Positions 52,578 to 60,605 of a DNA stretch of 64,000 nucleotides are shown piece after piece. The DNA is taken from positions 806,001 through 870,000 of the forward strand of contig NZ_JBAJMV010000001.1 in NCBI RefSeq assembly GCF_036880965.1, given 5' to 3'. Below the pieces are notes generated by a model. The model saw nothing but the letters and a program-made list of their open reading frames with translations, did no database searches and was not told where the DNA came from. The stretch's first letter is position 1; each line of letters begins with the position of its first letter. Source of the stretch: JAUASW01 sp036880965 (GTDB taxonomy: Bacteria > Pseudomonadota > Gammaproteobacteria > Burkholderiales > Burkholderiaceae_C). Position numbers and translations under genes: made by a program.

Positions 52578-53341
52578 AAAACAAAGAGCTCGCCACACCT
52601 GCCATCCAGGTGCTGGAACGCACTTTTTCCTTGCTGGACGTGCTGGCCAGCCACCAGGATCCGGTTTCGCTGAAGCAGATCAGCGAATCGACCGGCCTGC
52701 ATCCTTCCACTGCTCATCGCATCCTCAACGACCTCACCATCGGGCGTTTTGTCGACCGACCCGAGGCCGGCAGCTACCGGCTGGGCATGCGGCTGCTGGA
52801 GCTGGGCAATCTGGTCAAGGCAAGGCTGGACGTGCGCGATGCGGCCCTCGGTCCCATGCGCGAGTTGCACAAGTTCACCCACCAGCCGGTCAATCTCTCG
52901 GTGCGCCAGGGCGACGAGATCGTCTATATCGAGCGCACCTATTCCGAGCGCTCAGGCATGCAGGTCGTACGCGCAGTCGGCGGCCGCGCGCCCCTGCACC
53001 TGACCTCGGTCGGCAAGCTGTTCCTGGCCAGCGACGAGCCGCTGCGGGTGCGCGCCTATGCCACCCGCACCGGGCTGGCCGGCCACACCAAGAACAGCAT
53101 CACCGAGATCGGGGCGCTGGAGCGCGAGATGGCGCTGGTCCGTCAGCGCGGCCTGGCGCGCGACGACGAGGAGCTGGAGCTGGGCGTGCGCTGTATGGCC
53201 GCCGGCATCTATGACGACCAGGCCAAGCTGGTGGCCGGGCTGTCGATCTCGGCGCCGGCCGACCGGCTGGAAGAAGGCTGGAGCTCGCGGCTGAAGGAAA
53301 CCGCCGCGCAGATTTCCGCGGCGCTGGGCCACCGCGGCTGA
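52574..53341 (+). CDS. IclR-family transcriptional regulator
   Basis: This 255-residue IclR-type regulator has an N-terminal winged helix (VLERTFSLLDVLASHQDPVSLKQI, recognition helix TGLHPSTAHRILNDL). The effector domain carries the usual LHLTSVGKLFLA and RCMAAGIYDDQAKLVAGLSISAP segments. It overlaps hpnE by four bases and is thus the fourth gene of the hpnCDE operon. That raises the possibility that it regulates squalene/hopanoid genes; the ligand is unknown. It ends at a bidirectional hairpin shared with convergent pbpG. Confidence 0.93.
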   Translation: MKNKELATPAIQVLERTFSLLDVLASHQDPVSLKQISESTGLHPSTAHRILNDLTIGRFVDRPEAGSYRLGMRLLELGNLVKARLDVRDAALGPMRELHKFTHQPVNLSVRQGDEIVYIERTYSERSGMQVVRAVGGRAPLHLTSVGKLFLASDEPLRVRAYATRTGLAGHTKNSITEIGALEREMALVRQRGLARDDEELELGVRCMAAGIYDDQAKLVAGLSISAPADRLEEGWSSRLKETAAQISAALGHRG

Positions 53342-53362
53342 ACGCTGGGTCTGAAAAAGACT

Positions 53363-53382
53363 GAAGGGGCCGCAGCCCCTTC
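53363..53382. terminator. Bidirectional terminator between the IclR gene and pbpG
   Basis: GAAGGGGC/GCCCCTTC (8-bp stem, 4-base loop). On the minus strand it is followed by AGTCTTTTTC, giving pbpG the better T run; on the plus strand by GTTCTCTGT. Confidence 0.7.
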
Positions 53383-53404
53383 GTTCTCTGTCAGCCTGCC
53401 AGGT

Positions 53405-54421
53405 TCACTCGACCTTGCTGAGACTCGTCGCCGCGGCTGTCGGGTTGGTCGCCAACCACTTGCGGATGCGTTCGGCATCACCGATCCGGGCGTACTTGCC
53501 GGTCGAGTCAAGGAACACCATGATCAGCTTGCGGCCTGCCATCTGGGCCTGCATCACCAGGCACTTGCCGGCTTCGTTGATGAAACCGGTCTTCTGGAGG
53601 CCGATATCCCAGTCGCGGCTGCTGACAAGGCCATTGGTGCTGCGGAAAGCCATCTGGCGGCGGCCCACCGTGACGCTGTGCGCCTTGGAGGTCGAGTACT
53701 CGCGCAGCAGCGGCACTTCATGGGCCACCTTCACCAACGCAGCCAGGTCCTTGGCACTGGACTGGTTGCGGCTGGACAGACCCGTGGGCTCCACATAGTG
53801 GGTGTCTTCCATGCCCAGCGACCGAGCCTTGGCATTCATCGCCGCAACAAAGGCATCCAGACCACCGGGATAGTTGCGACCCAGCGCATGGGCAGCTCGG
53901 TTCTCGGAAGCCATCAGCGCGAGGTGCATCAGCTCGCTGCGCGGCAGCGTGGTGCCGATGGCCAGGCGTGAGCCAGTGCCCTTCTCCGTGTCCTTGTCGG
54001 CATCGGTGATCGTCAGCTTCTCGTCCAGGGGCAGTCCGGCTTCAACCACCACCAGGGCGGTCATCAGCTTGGTGATCGAGGCGATGGGCAGCACCGCCTG
54101 CGGATTCTTGGAGAAGAGCACTTCGTTGGTGTCCTGGTCCATGACCAGGGCGACGCTGGACTTCAGGTCCAGCGGATCGTCCACCGAGTGCAGGCCATAG
54201 AGCTGGCCAAAAGTGGGGGCGGCTGCCGCGGCAGCCACGACGGCGGCCTTGCGGGGCGTGCGGGTGGCCGGCTTGGACTTGCGGACGACGCTCTGGGCGC
54301 TTGCCTTGCCACCGGCCTTGGCCGAGGTGGCCGCCTCGGCCTGGGTCGCCATGAGCGCGCCCGAAGCCATCAGCAAGCCGCTCAAAACGGCTGAGGAAAC
54401 AAAGGTGGCAAGAGTCTTCAA
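53405..54421 (-). CDS. pbpG: D-alanyl-D-alanine endopeptidase (PBP7/8 type)
   Basis: This low-molecular-mass penicillin-binding protein trims peptidoglycan cross-links in the periplasm. The roughly 338-residue product has a signal peptide (SAVLSGLLMASGALMATQAEA), an Ala/Lys-rich linker and an S11 peptidase domain. The catalytic SxxK is SITK, then SEN, then KTG in LQKTGFINEAGK. No in-frame ATG precedes the signal peptide core. TTG at 54421 has GGGGA five bases upstream and fits the predicted promoter; TTG at 54433 and ATG at 54370 are alternatives. It is the only peptidoglycan hydrolase in the window. Confidence 0.9.
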   Translation of the reverse strand: MKTLATFVSSAVLSGLLMASGALMATQAEAATSAKAGGKASAQSVVRKSKPATRTPRKAAVVAAAAAAPTFGQLYGLHSVDDPLDLKSSVALVMDQDTNEVLFSKNPQAVLPIASITKLMTALVVVEAGLPLDEKLTITDADKDTEKGTGSRLAIGTTLPRSELMHLALMASENRAAHALGRNYPGGLDAFVAAMNAKARSLGMEDTHYVEPTGLSSRNQSSAKDLAALVKVAHEVPLLREYSTSKAHSVTVGRRQMAFRSTNGLVSSRDWDIGLQKTGFINEAGKCLVMQAQMAGRKLIMVFLDSTGKYARIGDAERIRKWLATNPTAAATSLSKVE

Positions 54422-54446
54422 AAGCGTCCCCAACGGTCAGATGGGC

Positions 54447-54475
54447 AGTTTATGTGATCAGCAAAAACCTAGCAA
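54447..54475 (-). promoter_or_regulatory. Candidate promoter of pbpG
   Basis: Minus strand TTGCTA (54475 to 54470), 17-bp spacer, TAAACT (54452 to 54447). The start site would be only about 20 bases upstream of the TTG start codon at 54421. Confidence 0.4.
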
Positions 54476-54504
54476 GATCAAAAACTTAACCGCCACTCTT
54501 CAAG

Positions 54505-56046
54505 TCAACCTTGCGCTGCGACACGCTCGGTCTTGCTTTGCAGCTTGTTCAAGGCACTCAAATATGCCTTGGCCGATGCGACCACGATATCGGGGTCGGC
54601 CCCGACGCCATTGACGACCCGACCCGCATGCTGCAGACGGATCGTGACCTCGCCCTGAGATTCTGTACTGCCACCGGTGATCGCGTTCACCGAGTAGAGG
54701 ACCATTTCTGCGCCACTTTGCACGGATTGCTCGATCGCGCGAAGCGTGGCGTCGACCGGGCCGTTGCCGTCGCTCTCGACGCGGTGCTCGACAGTCCCGG
54801 CGGCAAAGACGATGGCCGCATGCGGCCGCTCGCCGGTTTCAGAACGTTGGGCCAGGGAGAGCAGGCGGTAGTGTTCCTGCTCGGAGCTGACCGATTCGTC
54901 CATCACCAGCGCCAGGATGTCCTCGTCGAAGATCTCGTTCTTGCGGTCCGCCAGGTCCTTGAAGCGGACGAATGCGGCATTCACTTCGGCCTCTGACTCG
55001 AGCTGGATGCCGAGCTCCTGCAGGCGCTGCTTGAAGGCATTGCGGCCGCTGAGCTTGCCCAGAACAATCTTGTTGGCCGCCCACCCCACGTCTTCGGCAC
55101 GCATGATTTCGTAGGTGTCGCGCGCCTTCAGCACACCGTCCTGATGAATGCCCGACGCATGGGCAAAGGCATTGGCGCCGACCACGGCCTTGTTCGGCTG
55201 GACCACGAAACCCGTGGTTTGCGAAACCATGCGCGAGGCCGCCACGATCTGCGTGGCGTCGACATTCACATCCAGGCCGAAATAGTCGCGGCGAGTCTTG
55301 ATCGCCATCACCACCTCTTCCAGCGAGCAATTGCCCGCCCGCTCACCAAGGCCATTGATCGTGCACTCGACCTGTCGCGCGCCACCGATCTGCACGCCCG
55401 CCAGCGAGTTGGCCACGGCCATGCCCAGGTCGTTGTGGCAATGGACCGACCAGATGGCCTTGTCCGAGTTCGGCACGCGCTCGCGCAAGGTCTTGATGAA
55501 GTTGCCGTAGAGCTCGGGGATGGCATAGCCCACGGTGTCGGGGATGTTGATCGTGGTCGCGCCTTCGGCAATGACGGCTTCGACGACACGGGCCAGGAAC
55601 TCGGGGTCCGAGCGATAGCCGTCCTCAGGCGAAAACTCCACGTCGCCAGTCAGATTGCGTGCGAAGCGCACGGCGAGCTTCGCCTGCTCCAGCACCTGCT
55701 CGCGGGTCATGCGCAGCTTCTTCTCCATGTGGAGCTCGCTGGTCGCGATGAATGTGTGGATGCGCGAGCGGGCGGCGCCCTTCAAGGCCTCGGCGGCGCG
55801 GCCGATGTCCCGATCATTGGCGCGGGCCAGCGAGCAGACCGTGCTTTCGCGGATCACGTCGGCAATCGCCTTGACCGCTTCGAAGTCGCCATTGCTCGAG
55901 GCTGCAAAGCCCGCCTCGATCACATCGACACGCAGCCTTTCCAGTTGGCGCGCAATGCGCAGCTTCTCGTCCTTGGTCATCGATGCGCCGGGCGATTGCT
56001 CGCCGTCGCGCAAGGTGGTGTCGAAGATGATCAGTTGCTGCGACAT
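54505..56046 (-). CDS. leuA: 2-Isopropylmalate synthase, E. coli-like form
   Basis: LeuA condenses acetyl-CoA with 2-ketoisovalerate, the first committed step of leucine synthesis. The 513-residue protein has the catalytic segment IIFDTTLRDGEQSPGASM, the metal-binding HCHNDLGMAVANSL, GLGERAGNCSLEEVVMA and the C-terminal LeuA dimer/regulatory domain (GNGPVDATLRAIEQ). This is the classic ~515-residue bacterial type. It follows a second, longer and clearly different LeuA by 11 bp on the same strand, so the cell has two isoenzymes in one operon. Confidence 0.95.
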   Translation of the reverse strand: MSQQLIIFDTTLRDGEQSPGASMTKDEKLRIARQLERLRVDVIEAGFAASSNGDFEAVKAIADVIRESTVCSLARANDRDIGRAAEALKGAARSRIHTFIATSELHMEKKLRMTREQVLEQAKLAVRFARNLTGDVEFSPEDGYRSDPEFLARVVEAVIAEGATTINIPDTVGYAIPELYGNFIKTLRERVPNSDKAIWSVHCHNDLGMAVANSLAGVQIGGARQVECTINGLGERAGNCSLEEVVMAIKTRRDYFGLDVNVDATQIVAASRMVSQTTGFVVQPNKAVVGANAFAHASGIHQDGVLKARDTYEIMRAEDVGWAANKIVLGKLSGRNAFKQRLQELGIQLESEAEVNAAFVRFKDLADRKNEIFDEDILALVMDESVSSEQEHYRLLSLAQRSETGERPHAAIVFAAGTVEHRVESDGNGPVDATLRAIEQSVQSGAEMVLYSVNAITGGSTESQGEVTIRLQHAGRVVNGVGADPDIVVASAKAYLSALNKLQSKTERVAAQG

Positions 56047-56057
56047 TGCTCGGCTCC

Positions 56058-57746
56058 TCAGGCTGCCACGTTGGCGTTGAATTTCAGATGACCGCGCTGC
56101 GCGGCTCGGCGCAAGCCGGACGCAATGGCCTTCAGCGAGGCGGACACGATATTGGCATCGATGCCCACGCCAAACACCGTCAGCGCATCACCGACACGCA
56201 GCTCCAGATAGGCCACGGCCTTGGCGTCCGCACCACTGCCGATGGAATGCTCGTGATAATCCAGCACGCGCACGGCCGAAGCAAGGTGCGCGTTCAGGCC
56301 ATTGATGAAGGCATCGATTGGGCCGGTGCCCTCGCCTTGCACCTGCACGCGCCGAACACCCAGATCAGCCTGGGCGCGCAGGCTCACTCGGCCCGCGCCC
56401 ACCTCGCTCGTGACCGGATTCAGGGCAGGGCCTTCGCTGATGCCGTACTCGCGGTCGAAGATGCCCCAGATGTCAGCCGCACTGAGCTCCTTGCCACTGT
56501 CGTCCATCACCGCCTGAACAACCTGGCTGAACTCGATCTGCAAGCGACGCGGCAGCTCCACGCCGTACTCGGCTTCGAGCAGATAGGAGATGCCGCCCTT
56601 GCCCGACTGGCTGTTGACGCGGATGACCGCGTCGTAGCTGCGGCCCAGGTCTTTCGGGTCCACCGGCAGATAGGGCATGACCCAGATATCGCCTTCCTTG
56701 CGAGCAGCGAAGGCCTTCTTGATCGCGTCCTGGTGCGAGCCCGAGAACGAGGTGTAGACCAGGTCGCCCGCGTACGGATGACGCGGATGCACCGGCAACT
56801 GCGTGCAATGCTCGGCGCAGCGGCGCACTTCGTCGATGTCAGAGAAATCCAGCTCCGGCGAGACGCCTTGCGTGTACAGATTCAAGGCGATGTTGACGAT
56901 GTCGACATTGCCCGTGCGCTCACCGCTGCCGAACAGACAGCCTTCGATCCGGTCACCGCCCGCCATCAGCGCGAACTCCGCAGCGGCCGTGCCGGTGCCG
57001 CGGTCGTTGTGCGGATGGATGGACAGGATGATGGAATCACGACGCTCCACATGGCGGTGCATCCACTCGACCATGTCGGCAAAGATGTTGGGCGTCGAAT
57101 GCTCGACCGTGGCCGGCAGGTTGATGATGACCTTGCGCTCGGGTGTTGCGCCCCAGGCCTCTGTCACCGCGTCCACCACGCGCTTGGAGAAAGCCAGCTC
57201 GGTGCCGGAGAACATCTCGGGCGAGTACTCGAAGCCGATCTCGGTCTCACGCTGCGCGTCTGCCATGCGGCGGATCATCTGCGTGTGCGCCACGGCCAGT
57301 TCGACGATCTGGTCTTCGTCCAGGCCCAGCACCACCTTGCGCATCACCGGCGCGCAAGCGTTGTAGAGGTGGACGATGGCTTTGCGCGCGCCACGCAACG
57401 ATTCAAAGGTGCGCTCGATCAAGGGCTGACGCGCCTGCGTCAGGACCTGGATGGTCACATCGTCGGGGATCAGGTCTTCCTCGATCAGCCGACGCACGAA
57501 GTCGAAGTCGGTCTGCGAAGCCGAGGGAAAGCCGACCTCGATTTCCTTGAAACCGATGCGCACCAGCATCTCGAACATGCGCAGCTTGCGCTGCACATCC
57601 ATCGGCTCGATCAGCGCCTGGTTGCCGTCGCGCAGGTCGGTGCTGAGCCAGATCGGGGCTTGCGTCAGCTGGGCGTCCGGCCAGGTGCGATCGGTCAATC
57701 CGATGGGGGCAAAGGCGCGGTACTTGGTGTTCGGCTGCTTCAACAT
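56058..57746 (-). CDS. leuA: 2-Isopropylmalate synthase, long (type 2) form
   Basis: This second 2-isopropylmalate synthase has 562 residues and belongs to the longer branch known from Actinobacteria and some Proteobacteria. It starts MLKQPNTKYRAFAPIGLTDR with WLSTDLRDGNQALIEPM, has HPHNDRGTGTAAAEFALMAG as metal site and a C-terminal regulatory domain (GEGTGPIDAFINGLN). It shares only short motifs with the neighbouring leuA. The ATG at 57746 is preceded by AGGAA. Upstream lies a leader with a Leu-codon-rich peptide and a terminator, so this gene, and leuA after it, is likely controlled by attenuation. Confidence 0.94.
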   Translation of the reverse strand: MLKQPNTKYRAFAPIGLTDRTWPDAQLTQAPIWLSTDLRDGNQALIEPMDVQRKLRMFEMLVRIGFKEIEVGFPSASQTDFDFVRRLIEEDLIPDDVTIQVLTQARQPLIERTFESLRGARKAIVHLYNACAPVMRKVVLGLDEDQIVELAVAHTQMIRRMADAQRETEIGFEYSPEMFSGTELAFSKRVVDAVTEAWGATPERKVIINLPATVEHSTPNIFADMVEWMHRHVERRDSIILSIHPHNDRGTGTAAAEFALMAGGDRIEGCLFGSGERTGNVDIVNIALNLYTQGVSPELDFSDIDEVRRCAEHCTQLPVHPRHPYAGDLVYTSFSGSHQDAIKKAFAARKEGDIWVMPYLPVDPKDLGRSYDAVIRVNSQSGKGGISYLLEAEYGVELPRRLQIEFSQVVQAVMDDSGKELSAADIWGIFDREYGISEGPALNPVTSEVGAGRVSLRAQADLGVRRVQVQGEGTGPIDAFINGLNAHLASAVRVLDYHEHSIGSGADAKAVAYLELRVGDALTVFGVGIDANIVSASLKAIASGLRRAAQRGHLKFNANVAA

Positions 57747-57807
57747 GGTCGTGCTTCCTGGCAAATCGAGAGGATCGAGATTTGCAACCAGCAGACTATG
57801 TACAAGC

Positions 57808-57841
57808 AAAACGGCCCGCTGCGGGTTGCATACGGGCCGTT
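57808..57841 (-). terminator. Attenuator terminator in the leader of the leuA pair
   Basis: On the minus strand AACGGCCCG (57841 to 57833) pairs with CGGGCCGTT (57818 to 57810) and is followed by TTTT overlapping the stem end. Within the loop, TGC/GCA can add three pairs. It lies between the leader peptide and the long leuA gene, 62 bp before its start codon. That position inside the leader argues for attenuation rather than end-of-gene termination of pssA. Confidence 0.75.
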
Positions 57842-57873
57842 GAGATCAAAACGCTTTGGACGTGCGTGCGCGA

Positions 57874-57930
57874 TCAGCGAACCCGAGGTTCGACTGGTAG
57901 TAGCAGCGCAATAGCGGCAAACGTCTTCAT
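57874..57930 (-). CDS. Putative leucine leader peptide (leuL-like)
   Basis: An 18-codon ORF encodes MKTFAAIALLLPVEPRVR. Codons 9-11 are CTG CTA CTA; CTA is rare in this GC-rich sequence, matching the use of rare Leu codons in known leu leader peptides. Right after them CGAACC-TCG-GGTTCG forms a hairpin that spans the peptide's last codons, and the attenuator terminator follows 32 bases after the stop. CGGGTT in that hairpin is complementary to AACCCG in the terminator loop. An extended -10 (TGCTATATT, TATATT at 57944 to 57939) lies only eight bases before the ATG, so the leader may be nearly leaderless or use an upstream start site; no ribosome site is visible. Confidence 0.6.
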   Translation of the reverse strand: MKTFAAIALLLPVEPRVR

Positions 57931-57964
57931 GGCTTTGGAATATAGCAGAGCTTTTGATCACCGC

Positions 57965-58804
57965 TCAGCGATGAAGGCCCTGTTCATCAGGTTCATCGGT
58001 CGATGTGGCAATCACGCTCACCGGCTTGCCCTTCATGCGCCGGTAGGCGTAGACCACATAGCCGGAAACACCGTAGATGCAGAACACGCCGAACAGCACC
58101 GAAGGCGGGTGGATATTGATCAGCGCGATGCCCAGCGCAATCGCCACGATCACGATGAAGGGCACCGAACGCTTGAAGCTCACATCCTTGAAGCTGTAGA
58201 ACGGCACGTTGGTGACCATGGTCAGCCCGGCATACAGCGTGAAGCCGAAGGCCACCCAGGCCAGCTGCGGGTTGGTGTGCACGGCCGTGTAGCCCGCGTC
58301 GTCCATCACCCATACGAGGCCAACCACCAACGCCGCCGCTGCGGGGCTGGGCACGCCCTGGAAGAAGCGCTTGTCCACCACGCCGATGTTCGTGTTGAAG
58401 CGGGCCAGGCGCAGTGCCGCCGAAGCGCAATAGACGAAGGCTGCGATCCAGCCGAGCTTGCCCAGGCCTTGCAGGGCCCAGACATACATGATCAGCGCTG
58501 GCGCAGCGCCGAAGGAAACCATGTCGGAGAGCGAATCCATCTGCTCGCCAAACGTGCTCTGCGTATTGGTCATGCGGGCCACGCGGCCGTCCAGGCTGTC
58601 CAGCACCATCGCGCAGAAGATGCCATAGGCCGACTGCTCGAAGCGGCCATTCATCGCCATCACGATGCCGTAGAAGCCGCCGAACAGCGCCGCCAGAGTG
58701 AACAGGTTGGGCAGGATGTAGATGCCCTTGCGGCGTGGCCGAACGGGCGCATCGACGTCGTCGTCATCCACATCGGACGGGGCATTGAGTTTCGGATCGG
58801 TCAT
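57965..58804 (-). CDS. pssA: CDP-diacylglycerol-serine O-phosphatidyltransferase
   Basis: PssA makes phosphatidylserine, the precursor of phosphatidylethanolamine. The 279-residue integral membrane protein has the CDP-alcohol phosphatidyltransferase motif D-G-x2-A-R-x8-G-x3-D-x3-D in LDGRVARMTNTQSTFGEQMDSLSD and about eight hydrophobic helices. The acidic N-terminus (DVDDDDVDAP) is cytosolic. The ATG at 58804 was chosen; an in-frame extension to 58846 runs into the ilvC terminator. It lies between ilvC and the leuA pair, as in related bacteria. Confidence 0.93.
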   Translation of the reverse strand: MTDPKLNAPSDVDDDDVDAPVRPRRKGIYILPNLFTLAALFGGFYGIVMAMNGRFEQSAYGIFCAMVLDSLDGRVARMTNTQSTFGEQMDSLSDMVSFGAAPALIMYVWALQGLGKLGWIAAFVYCASAALRLARFNTNIGVVDKRFFQGVPSPAAAALVVGLVWVMDDAGYTAVHTNPQLAWVAFGFTLYAGLTMVTNVPFYSFKDVSFKRSVPFIVIVAIALGIALINIHPPSVLFGVFCIYGVSGYVVYAYRRMKGKPVSVIATSTDEPDEQGLHR

Positions 58805-58833
58805 GGTGCGGGAGGATACAACAGCGTCCCAGT

Positions 58834-58868
58834 AAAAAAGCCGCACGGCCCTGGGGCGGTGCGGCTTT
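58834..58868 (-). terminator. Terminator after ilvC
   Basis: Minus-strand AAAGCCGCAC/GTGCGGCTTT (10-bp stem, 12-base loop) running into TTTTTT, 17 bp after the ilvC stop and 30 bp before the pssA start. Confidence 0.85.
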
Positions 58869-58884
58869 CGCTAGAGAGGCAAAC

Positions 58885-59901
<1,017 letters not shown>

Positions 59902-59949
59902 GTCGGTCTCCAGGAAAAATCGGTTCAGGGTGTTGGGTAGGGAAATCGT

Positions 59950-60441
59950 TCAGACGCGGAGAATCCGCTCGCCGCGGCCGATGCCGCTGGCGCCGGTACG
60001 CACCGTCTCGAGAATGGCGGCGCGATCAATCGCAACGATGAAGGCATCGAGCTTTTCGGCATCGCCGGTCAATTCGATCGTGTAGGTCTTCTCGGTCACG
60101 TCGATGATGCGGCCGCGAAAGATGTCGGCGGTGCGCTTCATCTCTTCACGCTCCTTGCCGACCGCGCGCACCTTGATCAGCATGAGCTCGCGCTCGGTGT
60201 AGTTGCCTTCGGTCAGGTCGACCACCTTGACCACCTCGATGAGGCGGTTCAGGTGCTTGGTGATCTGCTCGATCACCTCGTCCGAGCCGGTGGTGACGAT
60301 GGTCATGCGCGACAGCGAGGGATCCTCGGTCGGCGCCACGGTCAGGCTTTCAATGTTGTAACCCCGTGCCGAGAACAAGGCCACGACGCGCGACAGCGCA
60401 CCTGGCTCGTTCTCGATGAGCAAAGCAATGATGTGTCTCAT
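59950..60441 (-). CDS. ilvH: Acetolactate synthase small (regulatory) subunit
   Basis: The 163-residue regulatory subunit starts MRHIIALLIENEPGALSRVV, an ACT domain that senses valine, followed by a second ACT-like C-terminal domain (REEMKRTADIFRGRIIDVTEKTYTIELTG). It controls the catalytic subunit encoded upstream. The 164-base gap between the two genes is unusually long for this pair and contains a hairpin. Confidence 0.97.
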   Translation of the reverse strand: MRHIIALLIENEPGALSRVVALFSARGYNIESLTVAPTEDPSLSRMTIVTTGSDEVIEQITKHLNRLIEVVKVVDLTEGNYTERELMLIKVRAVGKEREEMKRTADIFRGRIIDVTEKTYTIELTGDAEKLDAFIVAIDRAAILETVRTGASGIGRGERILRV

Positions 60442-60564
60442 GATGAATCTTCGTCCTTCGCGCTCTTCAAGCCGGCGGCGGTAACCGACGGCTCTTGGCC
60501 ACGCTCTTCGATGGTGGGATTGCTGGGTGGTCCGCTGAGCGGCACGTCTGCCGCCGGGTCGACG

Positions 60565-60582
60565 CTGGCGCGGTAACGCCAG
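60565..60582 (-). other. Hairpin in the long ilvI-ilvH intergenic spacer
   Basis: CTGGCG/CGCCAG (6-bp stem, 6-base loop) lies 24 bp after the ilvI stop in a 164-base spacer that has no supported ORF. A structured RNA motif named ilvH has been reported in Betaproteobacteria in connection with ilvH; whether this spacer matches it needs a covariance-model search. Confidence 0.3.
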
Positions 60583-60605
60583 GATCGCTCGGCAGCTTCA
60601 GCGCC

